Assembly: GCF_044454545.1 (NCBI RefSeq)
Contig: NZ_JBITDV010000009.1
Location: forward strand, 62,001-126,000
DNA from: Cryptosporangium sp044454545
Lineage (GTDB): Bacteria > Actinomycetota > Actinomycetes > Mycobacteriales > Cryptosporangiaceae
Direction of reading: 5' to 3'
DNA length: 64,000 nucleotides
Shown here: piece by piece, positions 27,036 to 35,109 of the stretch
Layout of the letters: each line of letters begins with the position of its first letter
Numbering within the stretch: the stretch's first letter is position 1
Program-made: the position numbers and the translations under genes
Notes under the pieces: generated by a model
What the model was told of the DNA's origin: nothing
The model's database searches: none
The model's input: only the letters and a program-made list of their open reading frames with translations

Positions 27036-28292
27036 TCACCGGGCCCAGGCCAGGTACGCAGCGTTCTCCGCGATCAGCCGGTCGGCCAGCGGGTTGGCCA
27101 GCTCCCACTGCCCGATCAGCGGGTGGGCGAGCAGCGCCTGCACGACCCGGTCCCGGCCGCCGCGCAAGGCGGCGTCCAGAGCCAGCTGCTCGTACCCGGC
27201 GACCCCGGCGATCAACCCGGCGCTGCCGGCGTCCAGCGGCGCGGCGGGCAGCGGCCGGGCACCGCCGGCACCGATCACCGCGGGCACCTCGATGGTCATG
27301 TCGTCGGGCAGGTACGGCAGCGTCCCGTCGTTTCTGACGTTGACCACCTGGACGTCGCCCCGGTCGGTGAGCAAGGACGCCACGAGCGCGACCGCTGCCT
27401 CCGAGTAGAACGCGCCACCGCGCCGCTCCAGCAGCTCGGGTTTGGTGTCGACGCTCTCGTCGGCGTACAGGCGGAGCAGTTGCCGCTCCATCGCGGCGAC
27501 TTCTTCTGCTCTCGGCGTCGCGGTCTTGAGCTCGCGTACGACGGCGTCGTGCTCGTAGAAATATCGCAGGTAGTACGAGGGCAACGCGTTGAGCAGCCGA
27601 AGCAGCTCCAGCGGCTGGCGGACGCGCTCGGCCAGTAGCTCACCCCTGGTCTCCAGCAGTCCGGGCAGCACGTCCTCGTCGTCGAGGTAGACCGCGCGCT
27701 CCCAGGTGAGATGGTTCAGGCCCACGTGGCCCAGCGAGACCCGCTCCGGGGCGACGTCCAACACCTCGGCGAAGAAGCGCTGGAAGCCGATCGCGACATT
27801 GCAGAGCCCCAGTGCGCGATGGCCCTCGTTGAGCAGCGCCCGGGTGACGATGCCGACCGGGTTGGTGAAGTCGACCAGCCACGCTTCGGGGGCGACCCGC
27901 CGGATCTCGTCGGCCAGCTCCAGCACGACCGGCACCGTGCGCAGCGCTTTGGCCAGGCCGCCCGCACCGGTCGTCTCCTGGCCCACGCAGCCGCACTCCA
28001 GCGGCCAGGTCTCGTCCCGGGCCCGTGCGGCCTGGCCGCCGACGCGGAGCTGGAACAGCACCGCGGCCGCACCCTCGGCCGCGGCGGCGACGTCGTCGCC
28101 GGAGTGCACCTCGGCCGGATGGCCCATCGTGTCGAGCATCCGGTTCGCCATGGCTTCGAGCAGCTCACGGCGGTGGACGTCCGGGTCGACGAGGACCAGC
28201 TCGGTGACCTCGAGCGTGTCCCGCAGCCGGGCGATGCCGTCGATCAGCTCCGGGGTGTAGGTCGAGCCCCCGCCGACGACCACGATTTTCAT
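27036..28292 (-). CDS. GH4 family glycosidase (6-phospho-beta-glucosidase type)
   Basis: A 418-residue NAD+- and Mn2+-dependent glycosidase. The Rossmann N-terminus is MKIVVVGGGSTYTPELIDG. The metal site is supplied by the Cys in LGLCNVAIGFQR and the His in GHVGLNHLTW. The NPVGIVTRAL block supports the family call. GH4 enzymes cleave by an oxidation-elimination route and many prefer 6-phosphosugars. Because import here is by ABC transport, not PTS, the substrate may be an unphosphorylated disaccharide. It overlaps the upstream permease gene by 4 bp. Confidence 0.9.
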   Translation of the reverse strand: MKIVVVGGGSTYTPELIDGIARLRDTLEVTELVLVDPDVHRRELLEAMANRMLDTMGHPAEVHSGDDVAAAAEGAAAVLFQLRVGGQAARARDETWPLECGCVGQETTGAGGLAKALRTVPVVLELADEIRRVAPEAWLVDFTNPVGIVTRALLNEGHRALGLCNVAIGFQRFFAEVLDVAPERVSLGHVGLNHLTWERAVYLDDEDVLPGLLETRGELLAERVRQPLELLRLLNALPSYYLRYFYEHDAVVRELKTATPRAEEVAAMERQLLRLYADESVDTKPELLERRGGAFYSEAAVALVASLLTDRGDVQVVNVRNDGTLPYLPDDMTIEVPAVIGAGGARPLPAAPLDAGSAGLIAGVAGYEQLALDAALRGGRDRVVQALLAHPLIGQWELANPLADRLIAENAAYLAWAR

Positions 28293-29185
28293 GCTCGAAC
28301 TCCGGTCAGCGTGACGCCCTGCACGAATGCCTTCTGGGCGAAGAAGAAGACGATGACGACCGGCAGCATCACGAGCGTGGTGGCCGCCATCGTCAGGTTC
28401 CAGTTCGTGTGGTGCGCGCTTTTGAACGTCTCCAGCCCGTAGGAGAGCGTCCAGGCGGCCGGGTTCTCACTCGCGTAGATCTGCGGCCCGAAGTAGTCGT
28501 TCCAGAGCGCGAAGAACTGGAACAGCCCCACCGCGACCAGGGCCGGGCGAGCCATCGGCACGATCACGTGCCAGACCTTGCGCAGCTCACCGCAGCCGTC
28601 GACGGCCGCCGCGTCGAGCACCTCGTCGGGCAGCGTGAGAATGAACTGCCGCAGCAGGAAGATCGAGTACGCGTCGCCGAAGGCGAGCGGGATAATCAGC
28701 GGCCACAGCGAGCCGTTGAGCCCGAAGGTCTGCGACCAGATCACGTACATCGGCACGATCACCACCTGCGGCGGCAACATCATCATGGCGATCACCAGGA
28801 ACATCGTCAGGTTGGCGCCGCGGAACCGGAACTTTGCCAGTGCGACGGCCGGAAGCAGGCTGGAGAGCAGGGTCAACGCGGTGCCCACCCCGGCGTAGAC
28901 CAGCGAATTCCGCCACCAGATCAGGAAGCCCGGCGTCCGAAAGACGTTCTCGTAGTTGCTCCACTGCCAGCTCCGCGGCCAGAACGTTCCGTCCAGCGCC
29001 TGCCGGTCCGACATGACCGACGTCAGCAGCAGGAACACGATCGGCAGGACGAAGAGCAGCGCCAGCCCGATCGCGAGCGCGTGCGTGGCGATCCAGACCA
29101 GGGCGTCCTCGCGCCGCCGTTGCCGTCGCGGGACCTCGGCGCCGGCCTCGGCCGCGGCCGTCGCGGCGATCATCGTCGTGGTCAT
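28289..29185 (-). CDS. Carbohydrate ABC transporter permease (MalG type)
   Basis: A 298-residue inner-membrane permease with about six helices after a charged N-terminus. The EAA loop is DAAAVDGCGELRKVWHVIVP, the diagnostic contact with the ATPase. The pair of permeases and the binding protein form a CUT1-type sugar importer; no ATPase gene is present here, so a shared MsiK-like ATPase elsewhere is likely, as is usual in actinomycetes. It starts 3 bp after the previous permease stop. Confidence 0.92.
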   Translation of the reverse strand: MTTTMIAATAAAEAGAEVPRRQRRREDALVWIATHALAIGLALLFVLPIVFLLLTSVMSDRQALDGTFWPRSWQWSNYENVFRTPGFLIWWRNSLVYAGVGTALTLLSSLLPAVALAKFRFRGANLTMFLVIAMMMLPPQVVIVPMYVIWSQTFGLNGSLWPLIIPLAFGDAYSIFLLRQFILTLPDEVLDAAAVDGCGELRKVWHVIVPMARPALVAVGLFQFFALWNDYFGPQIYASENPAAWTLSYGLETFKSAHHTNWNLTMAATTLVMLPVVIVFFFAQKAFVQGVTLTGVRA

Positions 29186-29187
29186 CC

Positions 29188-30096
29188 CTACCTCCGCGTG
29201 GAGACGAGGCCGCCGCTGCCGCGGACGAGTACGAACGTGCACGCCATCGCGACCACGAACAGCACCACGGCGATGGCGCTCGCCGCCCCGGTGTCGAAGT
29301 GCTGGAAGCCCAAGGAGTAGATGAGCTGGGGGAGCGTCAGCGTGGAACCGCCCGGATAGCCCGGTTCCACCACGGTGCCGCCCCCGGTGACCACGCCACT
29401 GGCCACCTGCCCCGCGACGAAGGCCTGGGTGTAGTACTGCAGGGCCGCGATCACGCCGGTCACCGACGAGAACAGGATGATCGGCTGGATGTTGGGGAGC
29501 GTGATGTGCCGGAACCGGCGGATCGCGCCGGCACCGTCGAGTTGGGCGGCCTCGTACTGCTCCACCGGAACCTGCAGCAACGCGGCCATGAAGATCACCA
29601 TCAGGTCGCCGATCCCCCACAGGCTCAGCAGCACCAGCGCGGGCTTCGACCAGTTCGGGTCGTTGAACCAGGACGGCGCGGGCAGCCCCACCGCGCGGAG
29701 CAGCCGGTCGACCGGGCCGTTCGGGTTGAGCACGTAGACGAACACCAGGGTCGCGGCGACCGGAGGCGCCAGGTACGGCAGGTAGAAGATCGTCCGGTAG
29801 AGCCCGCGCCCGCGCCGGACCCGGGTGACCAGCAGCCCGACCCCGATTCCGAAGATCACCCGCAGGCTGACCATCACGACGACGAGCCAGACCGTGTTGC
29901 GCACGGCCGGCCAGAAGTCGCCGTTCTGGGTGAAGACGTACACCCAGTTCTGCAACCCCACCCACTGCGGCGGGTTGATCTGGTCGTAGTGCTCGAAGGA
30001 GTAGAGCACCGTGGCGCAGAGCGGATAAACGAAGAACAGCAGGAAACCCAGCAGCAGCGGAGAGAGGAAGCCCAGGGTCGTCAACCGCCGGCGCAT
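29188..30096 (-). CDS. Carbohydrate ABC transporter permease (MalF type)
   Basis: A 302-residue membrane protein with six predicted helices. The N-terminus reads TLGFLSPLLLGFLLFFVYPL and the EAA loop is EAAQLDGAGAIRRFRHITLP. It is the first permease of the CUT1 importer and is one base away from the stop of the binding-protein gene, so the genes are cotranscribed. Confidence 0.92.
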   Translation of the reverse strand: MRRRLTTLGFLSPLLLGFLLFFVYPLCATVLYSFEHYDQINPPQWVGLQNWVYVFTQNGDFWPAVRNTVWLVVVMVSLRVIFGIGVGLLVTRVRRGRGLYRTIFYLPYLAPPVAATLVFVYVLNPNGPVDRLLRAVGLPAPSWFNDPNWSKPALVLLSLWGIGDLMVIFMAALLQVPVEQYEAAQLDGAGAIRRFRHITLPNIQPIILFSSVTGVIAALQYYTQAFVAGQVASGVVTGGGTVVEPGYPGGSTLTLPQLIYSLGFQHFDTGAASAIAVVLFVVAMACTFVLVRGSGGLVSTRR

Positions 30097-30097
30097 C

Positions 30098-31435
30098 TCA
30101 GCTCCCGGCTTGCTTCAGCGACGCCGTGATCTGCGCGTCCACCTGCTTGAGGGCAGCGTCCAGATCGGGGACCTGGCCCGCCTCCCACTTGTAGGAGAAC
30201 TGCTCGACGATCGTCAGGTAGGCGTCGCCGTCGGCGGTCGCCACCGGCGAAACCGTGTGCGGGTCCTTCGCGATCGTGACGAACGTCTGGAACTTCGGGT
30301 CCGCGAGCAGTTTGGGCGAGGCCAGCGCGGCGTACGTCGACGGCACGTTGTGGATCGTGTTGGCGAAGGTCACCAGCGCGTCGGTGTCGGTGGTCAGGAA
30401 CTTGACGAGCTCCCAGGCCGCGGCCTGGTGGGACGACTTGGCCGGGATGCCGATGATCGTGCCCGACGTCCAGCCGCGCCCGTACTCGGCGAGCTTGGCG
30501 TCCGGAACCGGGAGCGGGGCGGTCGCCCAGCCGAACTTGACGCCGTCCTGCTCGAGGTTGGCCGTGCGCCACTCGCCGTCGATCTGCATGGCCACCTTGC
30601 CGGCCTCGAAGGCGTTCTGGGTGGAGAACTCGTCACCGAACGTGTTCCGGTAGGCCTCGAGCTTCCGGTAACCGCCGAGGGACTGTCCGAGCGCCCGCAT
30701 GGAGAGGAGGTGCTGCTTGACCGCCGGGTCGGTGGCGAGCGTCGGCTTGCCGTTCGCGTCGAAGTAGCGGACGCCCCACTGCGGCATCGTGTGGCCCGGG
30801 GTGTTCTCGTAGCCGTGGAAGTTCGGCATGAACCCGAGCTGGGAGTACCCGCTCGGGGTGGCCTTGGTCAGCTTCACCGCGTCGGCCTGGAGCTCGGACC
30901 AGGTTTTGGGCGGCGTCTTGATCCCGGCCCGCGCGAACATGTCGGTGTTGTAGTAGAGCCCGAACGTGTCGGCCTCCAGCGGCAAGGCGCACTGCTTGCC
31001 CCGGTACGACGTGTACTGCGCCATCGACTTGACGAACGTCGTGCCCTTGTCGATCTTGTCCCGCTGGAGGAACTTGTTCAGGTCGACCAGAGCACCGCCG
31101 CAGAACGCGCCGACCTTCGTGGTGTCGAACGACGAGACGACGTCGGGCGTCTTGGCCGTACGGACGCCCTGCAGGATTTTGTCGTCGGTGACGTTCGAGA
31201 CCGACTTCACCGTGATGTTCGGGTGCAGTTTCTCGAAGGCCGCAATGTTCGCGTTGATCGCCTTGAGCTCGCTGGGCTGGCTCCAGCCGTGCCAGAACGT
31301 GATCGTCTGCTCGGCCGACGCCGGCGTGTCTTTGCCACCGGAGCTGGGCGCGCAGCCCGCGAGGACGGCCGCACCGACCGCCACTAACGCGGTCGTCACG
31401 AGCCGGCTCCGGTGCCAGGAGAAGACGGGCTTCAT
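30098..31435 (-). CDS. Sugar ABC transporter substrate-binding lipoprotein
   Basis: A 445-residue extracellular solute-binding protein (family 1). The signal peptide ends at the lipobox VLAGC with lipidated Cys28. TITFWHGWSQPSELKAIN is the standard start of the mature domain. It delivers a sugar to the two permeases just downstream. Ligand is not certain; the GH4 and GlcNAc-kinase-like genes in the operon suggest a disaccharide or amino sugar. Confidence 0.92.
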   Translation of the reverse strand: MKPVFSWHRSRLVTTALVAVGAAVLAGCAPSSGGKDTPASAEQTITFWHGWSQPSELKAINANIAAFEKLHPNITVKSVSNVTDDKILQGVRTAKTPDVVSSFDTTKVGAFCGGALVDLNKFLQRDKIDKGTTFVKSMAQYTSYRGKQCALPLEADTFGLYYNTDMFARAGIKTPPKTWSELQADAVKLTKATPSGYSQLGFMPNFHGYENTPGHTMPQWGVRYFDANGKPTLATDPAVKQHLLSMRALGQSLGGYRKLEAYRNTFGDEFSTQNAFEAGKVAMQIDGEWRTANLEQDGVKFGWATAPLPVPDAKLAEYGRGWTSGTIIGIPAKSSHQAAAWELVKFLTTDTDALVTFANTIHNVPSTYAALASPKLLADPKFQTFVTIAKDPHTVSPVATADGDAYLTIVEQFSYKWEAGQVPDLDAALKQVDAQITASLKQAGS

Positions 31436-31461
31436 CGGGTTACTCCGTCCCTAGAAAGGCC

Positions 31462-32673
31462 TCATTCGGGTTCCGCGGCGACCGGGACAGACGCTGGCCG
31501 GTCCTGAGCTGTACTAGCGAAAACGGCGTCCCGCAGCCGGGCGAGCGCCATTCGGCGAGCCCCGGCCAGTACCGGGTCGGTGGTGATCCGGCCGAGCGCG
31601 GCCGGTACCGGGGAGATGCCGAGCGACGCCACTTCGCGCTCGACGCGCACCCGCAGCGGCTCGCCGCCGGCCTGCAGCAATGGTCCGGAAAGGACGACCA
31701 GCTCCGGGTCGACGACCACGATCATCGCGGCCAGCCCGGTGGCGTACCGGGTGGCGAGTTCGTCCAGGAACCCCTCGGCTCCGGCCGCCACGGCCCGCCG
31801 GATCAGCGTCTCGGCGGTGGCTCCGTGCAGGCCGAACTGCCGGCCGAGCTCCAGAACCGCCCGGCCGCTGGCCGCCCGGTCGAAGCCGCCGGTGGCCCGG
31901 GTGACGTTGCGGACCAGCGGTTGTCCCGGCACCGGCAGGAAGCCCACCTCGCCGGCGCTCCCGGTGGCGCCGCGGTGCAGCGCGCCGGAGAGCACGACCG
32001 CGGCGCCCAGCCCGCTGGCCGACCAGAGCAGGACGAACGTCCCGGCGTCCGCGGCGGCGCCGGCCTCGTGCTCGGCGAGCGCCACCAGGTTGACGTCGTT
32101 CTCGATTTCCACGTCGGCGCCGAGCAACTCGGTGAGCCGCTCCCGCAGAGCCGGCGCTCGCCAGCCGGGAAGGTGGGTGGCGTGCCGGAGCAGTCCCGCG
32201 GTGCGGTCGTACGCGCCCGAGACACCGACGACGGCGTGGCTGATGTGTTCGCGCTGAAGGTTGGCGGCCGCCAGGACCTGCGTGTAGGCCTCGTCGAGGC
32301 GGGCGAGGGCGTCCTTGGCCCGGCGCGGCAGAGGGATTTCGACCTCGGCGGCTGTCCGGCCGCCGAGGTCCACGATCAGCGCCTGGATCGCGTAGTGGGT
32401 GACGTCGAAGGCGACCGCGTGCCCGGCCGCGGGGTTCACCTCGTAGAGCTGGGCCGCTCGCCCCGGCCCACCGGCCGCGGTTCCCACCGCGAGTACCAGG
32501 CCCGCGGCTTCGAGCCGGGCCAGCATCTGCGAGGCGGTCGGCTTCGAGAGGCCGGCCAGCGCGCTGATCTCGGTCCGGGCCAGGCGGCCGTGCTCCATCA
32601 GCAGACGAAGCGCCGCGCGGTCGTTCAGCGCGCGCAGCAGCCGGGGCGTACCGGGTATCGAGGCATCGGCCAC
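31462..32673 (-). CDS. ROK family transcriptional repressor
   Basis: A 403-residue regulator: an N-terminal winged helix (LMEHGRLARTEISALAGLSK, PTASQMLARLEAAGLV) followed by a ROK sugar-binding domain. The ROK zinc motif is degenerate: the usual C-x-C-G-x-x-G-C-x-E is absent and the region reads VTRATGGFDRAA, so this is a non-kinase sensor. It is the first gene of the sugar operon, 26 bp before the binding-protein gene, so it likely represses itself and the whole operon through the palindrome at 32685-32703. Confidence 0.88.
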   Translation of the reverse strand: MADASIPGTPRLLRALNDRAALRLLMEHGRLARTEISALAGLSKPTASQMLARLEAAGLVLAVGTAAGGPGRAAQLYEVNPAAGHAVAFDVTHYAIQALIVDLGGRTAAEVEIPLPRRAKDALARLDEAYTQVLAAANLQREHISHAVVGVSGAYDRTAGLLRHATHLPGWRAPALRERLTELLGADVEIENDVNLVALAEHEAGAAADAGTFVLLWSASGLGAAVVLSGALHRGATGSAGEVGFLPVPGQPLVRNVTRATGGFDRAASGRAVLELGRQFGLHGATAETLIRRAVAAGAEGFLDELATRYATGLAAMIVVVDPELVVLSGPLLQAGGEPLRVRVEREVASLGISPVPAALGRITTDPVLAGARRMALARLRDAVFASTAQDRPASVPVAAEPE

Positions 32674-32684
32674 TGCAACCCCTT

Positions 32685-32703
32685 GTTAGGAAGGTTTCCA
32701 AAC
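32685..32703. promoter_or_regulatory. ROK operator upstream of the sugar operon
   Basis: GTTAGGAAGGTTTCCAAAC is an inverted repeat with one mismatch, extended by CTT/AAG flanks. It resembles the TTAGGAAA-x-TTTCCTAA boxes bound by ROK/XylR regulators in actinomycetes. It lies 12-30 bp before the ROK start, suited to block operon transcription. Confidence 0.7.
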
Positions 32704-32831
32704 AAAGGGCAAGTTAGGACCGCGCCGAGGGAGGTGTCAAGAAGGCCGGAGCCGGTGCCATCGGTGAGCCGCACCCGGAGATTTCCGGCCGTGCCCTCGA
32801 TCGTTTCATCGGGGTTCCTCCAGTGAGATCG

Positions 32832-33419
32832 TCATCGGCTGTCTCCGGCTTCGCCGGCGAACACCCGCAGCTGCAGGGCGAGCGTGGAGTAATAGCCCAC
32901 GAGGGTGGTGAGTTCGAACAAGCCTCGTTCGCCGACGACACCGACCGCGTCGGCGTAGGCGGTGTCGTCCACCTCCCCGGCGGCGAGCAAGGCGCCGACG
33001 ACGCGCAGGATCACCGCTTCGGCGGTGGACGCGGAGGGCGGCACCGTCCCGGTCCGGACGGCGGCGAAGTCCTCGTCGGTCAGGCCGGCCGTCCGGCCGA
33101 CGGCCTCGTGCGCGGCCCGCTCGAAGGCGCTGCCCCAGTGGGCGGCCACGGCGAGAATGGCCAGCTCGCGGCCGCGGTCGTCGAGCACGCTCCGGTACCG
33201 CACGGCGGCGCCGACGGCCTGGAGCGCGCCGCCGACCGGCGGGCTGAGCAGCATGGCGTTGAACGGACCGCGCAGCTCGCCGTCCGGGCCGGTCAGCGGG
33301 AACGCCTGGGGTCCGGCGGCCCGGCGGCCCCCGGCGATCGCGTCGTACACGGCCCGTTGGTCGGCGTCGAGTTCGGCGGGGGCGAACGGGGGCAGTCGAG
33401 GTATCGCCGGGTCAGACAA
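32832..33419 (-). CDS. Carboxymuconolactone decarboxylase family protein
   Basis: A 195-residue helical protein. The block YRSVLDDRGRELAILAVAAH, WGSAFERAAHEAVGRTAGL matches the CMD/AhpD-like fold, though the AhpD CxxC pair is absent, so it belongs to the non-redox decarboxylase-like side. A TTG start at 33419 overlaps the end of the SDR remnant (TTGTCTGA), implying translational coupling in the ancestral operon. With the SDR now broken, its role may be lost. Function unknown. Confidence 0.7.
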   Translation of the reverse strand: MSDPAIPRLPPFAPAELDADQRAVYDAIAGGRRAAGPQAFPLTGPDGELRGPFNAMLLSPPVGGALQAVGAAVRYRSVLDDRGRELAILAVAAHWGSAFERAAHEAVGRTAGLTDEDFAAVRTGTVPPSASTAEAVILRVVGALLAAGEVDDTAYADAVGVVGERGLFELTTLVGYYSTLALQLRVFAGEAGDSR

Positions 33420-33795
33420 GGGTCCGGCCGCCGTCGATGTGGAGCACCTGCCCGGTGAGGAACGCAGCGTGCGCCGGGAGCAGGAACAACACCGCGCCCA
33501 CCACGTCCTGGGGCACACCCAGCCGTCCGGCCGGCACCAGCGTGGTCATCTCCTCGCGGCGCCCCGGCAGGCCCCCCTTGGACGCCGCCTGCTCGGATCC
33601 GGCTGCGCTCGACAGATCGCCGCAGAGCACTTCCACGCCTGCGGTCTCTTTCTGCAGGAGCGACAGCTTCTCGGCGTCGACGTCCACGACCAGTGGCCGC
33701 GCGCCGGACTCGGCCATGCCGCGCGCGCAGGCGGCGCCGAGGCCACCGGCGCCGAGTACCAGCGCGCGTGCGCCCTCCAGCCCGAGCCAGGTCAT
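33412..33795 (-). pseudogene. Internally deleted SDR gene
   Basis: The frame starts with an SDR nucleotide fold (LVLGAGGLGAACARGMAESG, VVDVDAEKL) and ends with a normal SDR C-terminus (VPAGRLGVPQDVVGAVLFLL, TGQVLHIDGGRTLV). About 120 central residues that should carry NAG, the catalytic Ser and YxxxK are missing. The join is in frame, so a short protein could be made but cannot be a working SDR. It sits in a stretch of other broken genes. Confidence 0.7.
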
Positions 33796-33882
33796 CGCTG
33801 CTCCGGCGCGCGGTCGGAACGGGAAGGTAGTGGTTTCACGGGTGATCCCCATCTGGATTTCGACGGTGCTTGCCGCGGAAGG

Positions 33883-34035
33883 TCACGCACGCCAGCGGGA
33901 GAGGCGGCGCTCGGCGGTTCGGAGGACGACGTTCACCAGCACGGCGGCGGCGCAGACCCCGACGACCACGGCGTCGAGCTGGGCCGGCTGCAGTGAGCCC
34001 GCCAGTTGGCTGATCAGCGCGCCGACGCCACCGGT
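33883..34035 (-). pseudogene. C-terminal fragment of an ABC permease gene
   Basis: Only the last 50 or so codons remain: VGALISQLAGSLQPAQLDAV, VVGVCAAAVLVNVVLRTAER, RLSRW. The text is that of the last helix and the basic tail of SsuC/TauC-type permeases. The N-terminal four-fifths is absent; upstream is the end of an IclR remnant on the other strand. A fragment, not functional. Confidence 0.6.
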
Positions 34036-34062
34036 CGAGAATAGGACCTTGGGCGACGACGA

Positions 34063-34249
34063 CACCGTAGCGGCCGGTCTGCGGTCGGCGGCCGCTCCGG
34101 TGCGGGAGGCGAGCGGGCGGGTCGTGGCGGCGGTGAACGTCGCGGTGAGCTCGAGCGACTGGTCCAGCCCGCGGTTGGTCCGGGAGCTGCGCCCCCCGCT
34201 CGTGCGGACTTGCGCCGAGATCTCGCAGCTGCTCGGTTACGCCGGCTGA
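34063..34249 (+). pseudogene. C-terminal fragment of an IclR family regulator gene
   Basis: The frame reads GLRSAAAPVREASGRVVAAV, NVAVSSSDWSSPRLVRELRP and CAEISQLLGYAG, which is the end of the IclR effector domain (AAPV-D-SG-VVAA-N followed by the terminal helix). No helix-turn-helix or upstream effector part is present. The break lies at or near 34063, abutting the permease fragment. Confidence 0.6.
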
Positions 34250-34713
34250 CGGGCTCCGTAGGCGGTCCGGGAGAAGGCGGCCCCTGACCGTACGGGCTCG
34301 CGGTGTCGTTGAGAGGCAAGGACGAGCCAGGTCGCCGACCGGCTGCGAGCCGGCGTCGCCCGGATCAACGACGCCGGGCGACCGACGTCGCCCGGACCGG
34401 TGACGGCTTGCTGGTCGAGGGCGGTCTGCAGGCCGGATGGTCTTCCGAAGCGGGACATCAGCGCGGGGACGGCCGAGGGGCGTCGGTTTTGGCTTGGCCG
34501 GGGTGCAGGTCCCGGCGCGTCGCGAGGCTGGGCAGGTGGGCCACGTCGTGGCCCGGGGCGCGGTGGCCGTCCTCGCCGACGTCCAATCCGAGAAAACCTT
34601 ATTGTCCGCGGACATCCGGACAACAATTCATGGCGCCGGCCGGCGCCAGCAAGAATCGACCGGAATAGTTGACCGCCAGGTCAAGGACAAATTCCGGAAT
34701 TCATTAGCGTTCC
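34250..34713. other. Gap of about 460 bp before the RiPP promoter
   Basis: No reading frame here has family resemblance. It lies between the decayed genes and the RiPP cluster promoter and may be further eroded coding DNA. GC falls from about 34590 onward, in line with a control region. Confidence 0.45.
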
Positions 34714-34742
34714 TTGACTGTCGGGGCCGGATCCGGTGATAT
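34714..34742 (+). promoter_or_regulatory. Probable promoter of the 51-residue RiPP precursor
   Basis: TTGACT (34714-34719), a 17-nt spacer, then TGATAT (34737-34742). The -35 box differs from consensus at one base and the -10 is moderate. It would give a leader of about 90 nt before the precursor ATG at 34840. The surrounding DNA is unusually AT-rich for the window. Confidence 0.5.
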
Positions 34743-34839
34743 CCATTTCACCCGGGTAAGGGGAACCGGCCACCGAAGAAATGGTGCGGTGGTCGATCCC
34801 GATCCACTCCTTGCGAGTTGGAGGAAGGAGGTGGAATAC

Positions 34840-34995
34840 ATGTCTGCACCGACCACGACGCCGCAGGCCCAGGCCCCGAAGGCGGACGAGAAGAAGCAGG
34901 ACGAGAAGGCGACCTTCAATCTTGAGGTCAGCGAGCAGGAGCTGCTCGACGAATTCGGCGTGCTGAGCCTCGCCGAATACACGTACGGCGCCTGA
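34840..34995 (+). CDS. RiPP precursor peptide, 51 residues
   Basis: A small peptide gene with the strongest ribosome site in the window (AAGGAGGTG, 7 nt before ATG). The first half is Pro/Thr/Ala, then Lys/Glu/Asp-rich (QAPKADEKKQDEK); the second half reads ATFNLEVSEQ then ELLDEFGVLSLAEYTYGA at the C-terminus. Charged helical leader, a Phe/Leu recognition-like stretch and a short C-terminal tail with two Tyr, one Ser, one Thr and Glu/Asp fit a RiPP precursor. It is directly upstream of an exporter, peptidase, halogenase, HExxH and E1-like genes. The core is probably within the last 8-14 residues; Tyr48 and Tyr50... within EYTYGA are candidate halogenation sites. No Cys, so not a lanthipeptide of the usual kind. 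Confidence 0.78.
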   Translation: MSAPTTTPQAQAPKADEKKQDEKATFNLEVSEQELLDEFGVLSLAEYTYGA

Positions 34996-35029
34996 GCGGT
35001 TCCATGAAGTTCCGGTAAGGCCGGAAAGT

Positions 35030-35067
35030 GTATGCCCGCCGGGTCGGCGCCGGTCCGGCGGGCATAC
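35030..35067 (+). terminator. Stem-loop after the precursor gene (attenuator)
   Basis: A perfect 13-bp stem (GTATGCCCGCCGG / CCGGCGGGCATAC) with a 12-nt loop lies 34 nt after the precursor stop and before the exporter gene. A smaller hairpin (TTCCGG / CCGGAA) is at 35010-35026. It probably stops most transcripts, giving excess precursor over enzymes. The second RiPP operon has the same arrangement. Confidence 0.65.
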
Positions 35068-35109
35068 GCCTCCGTTCACCATCGGTGGTCATTTCGAGGG
35101 AGGTGGCTC

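Noticed and set aside
30110..31387. 425-codon open frame on the plus strand
   Set aside because: Antisense of the sugar-binding lipoprotein gene; Arg/Val/Leu-rich with no domain.
34437..34739. Possible IclR N-terminal remnant (a stretch reading DVQSEKTLL)
   Set aside because: The likeness is limited to a few residues and the rest of the frame has no IclR pattern; probably chance.
34840..34995. Lanthipeptide (FxLD-type) precursor
   Set aside because: The FNLEV stretch resembles such leaders, but the tail has no Cys and no lanthipeptide synthetase is present.
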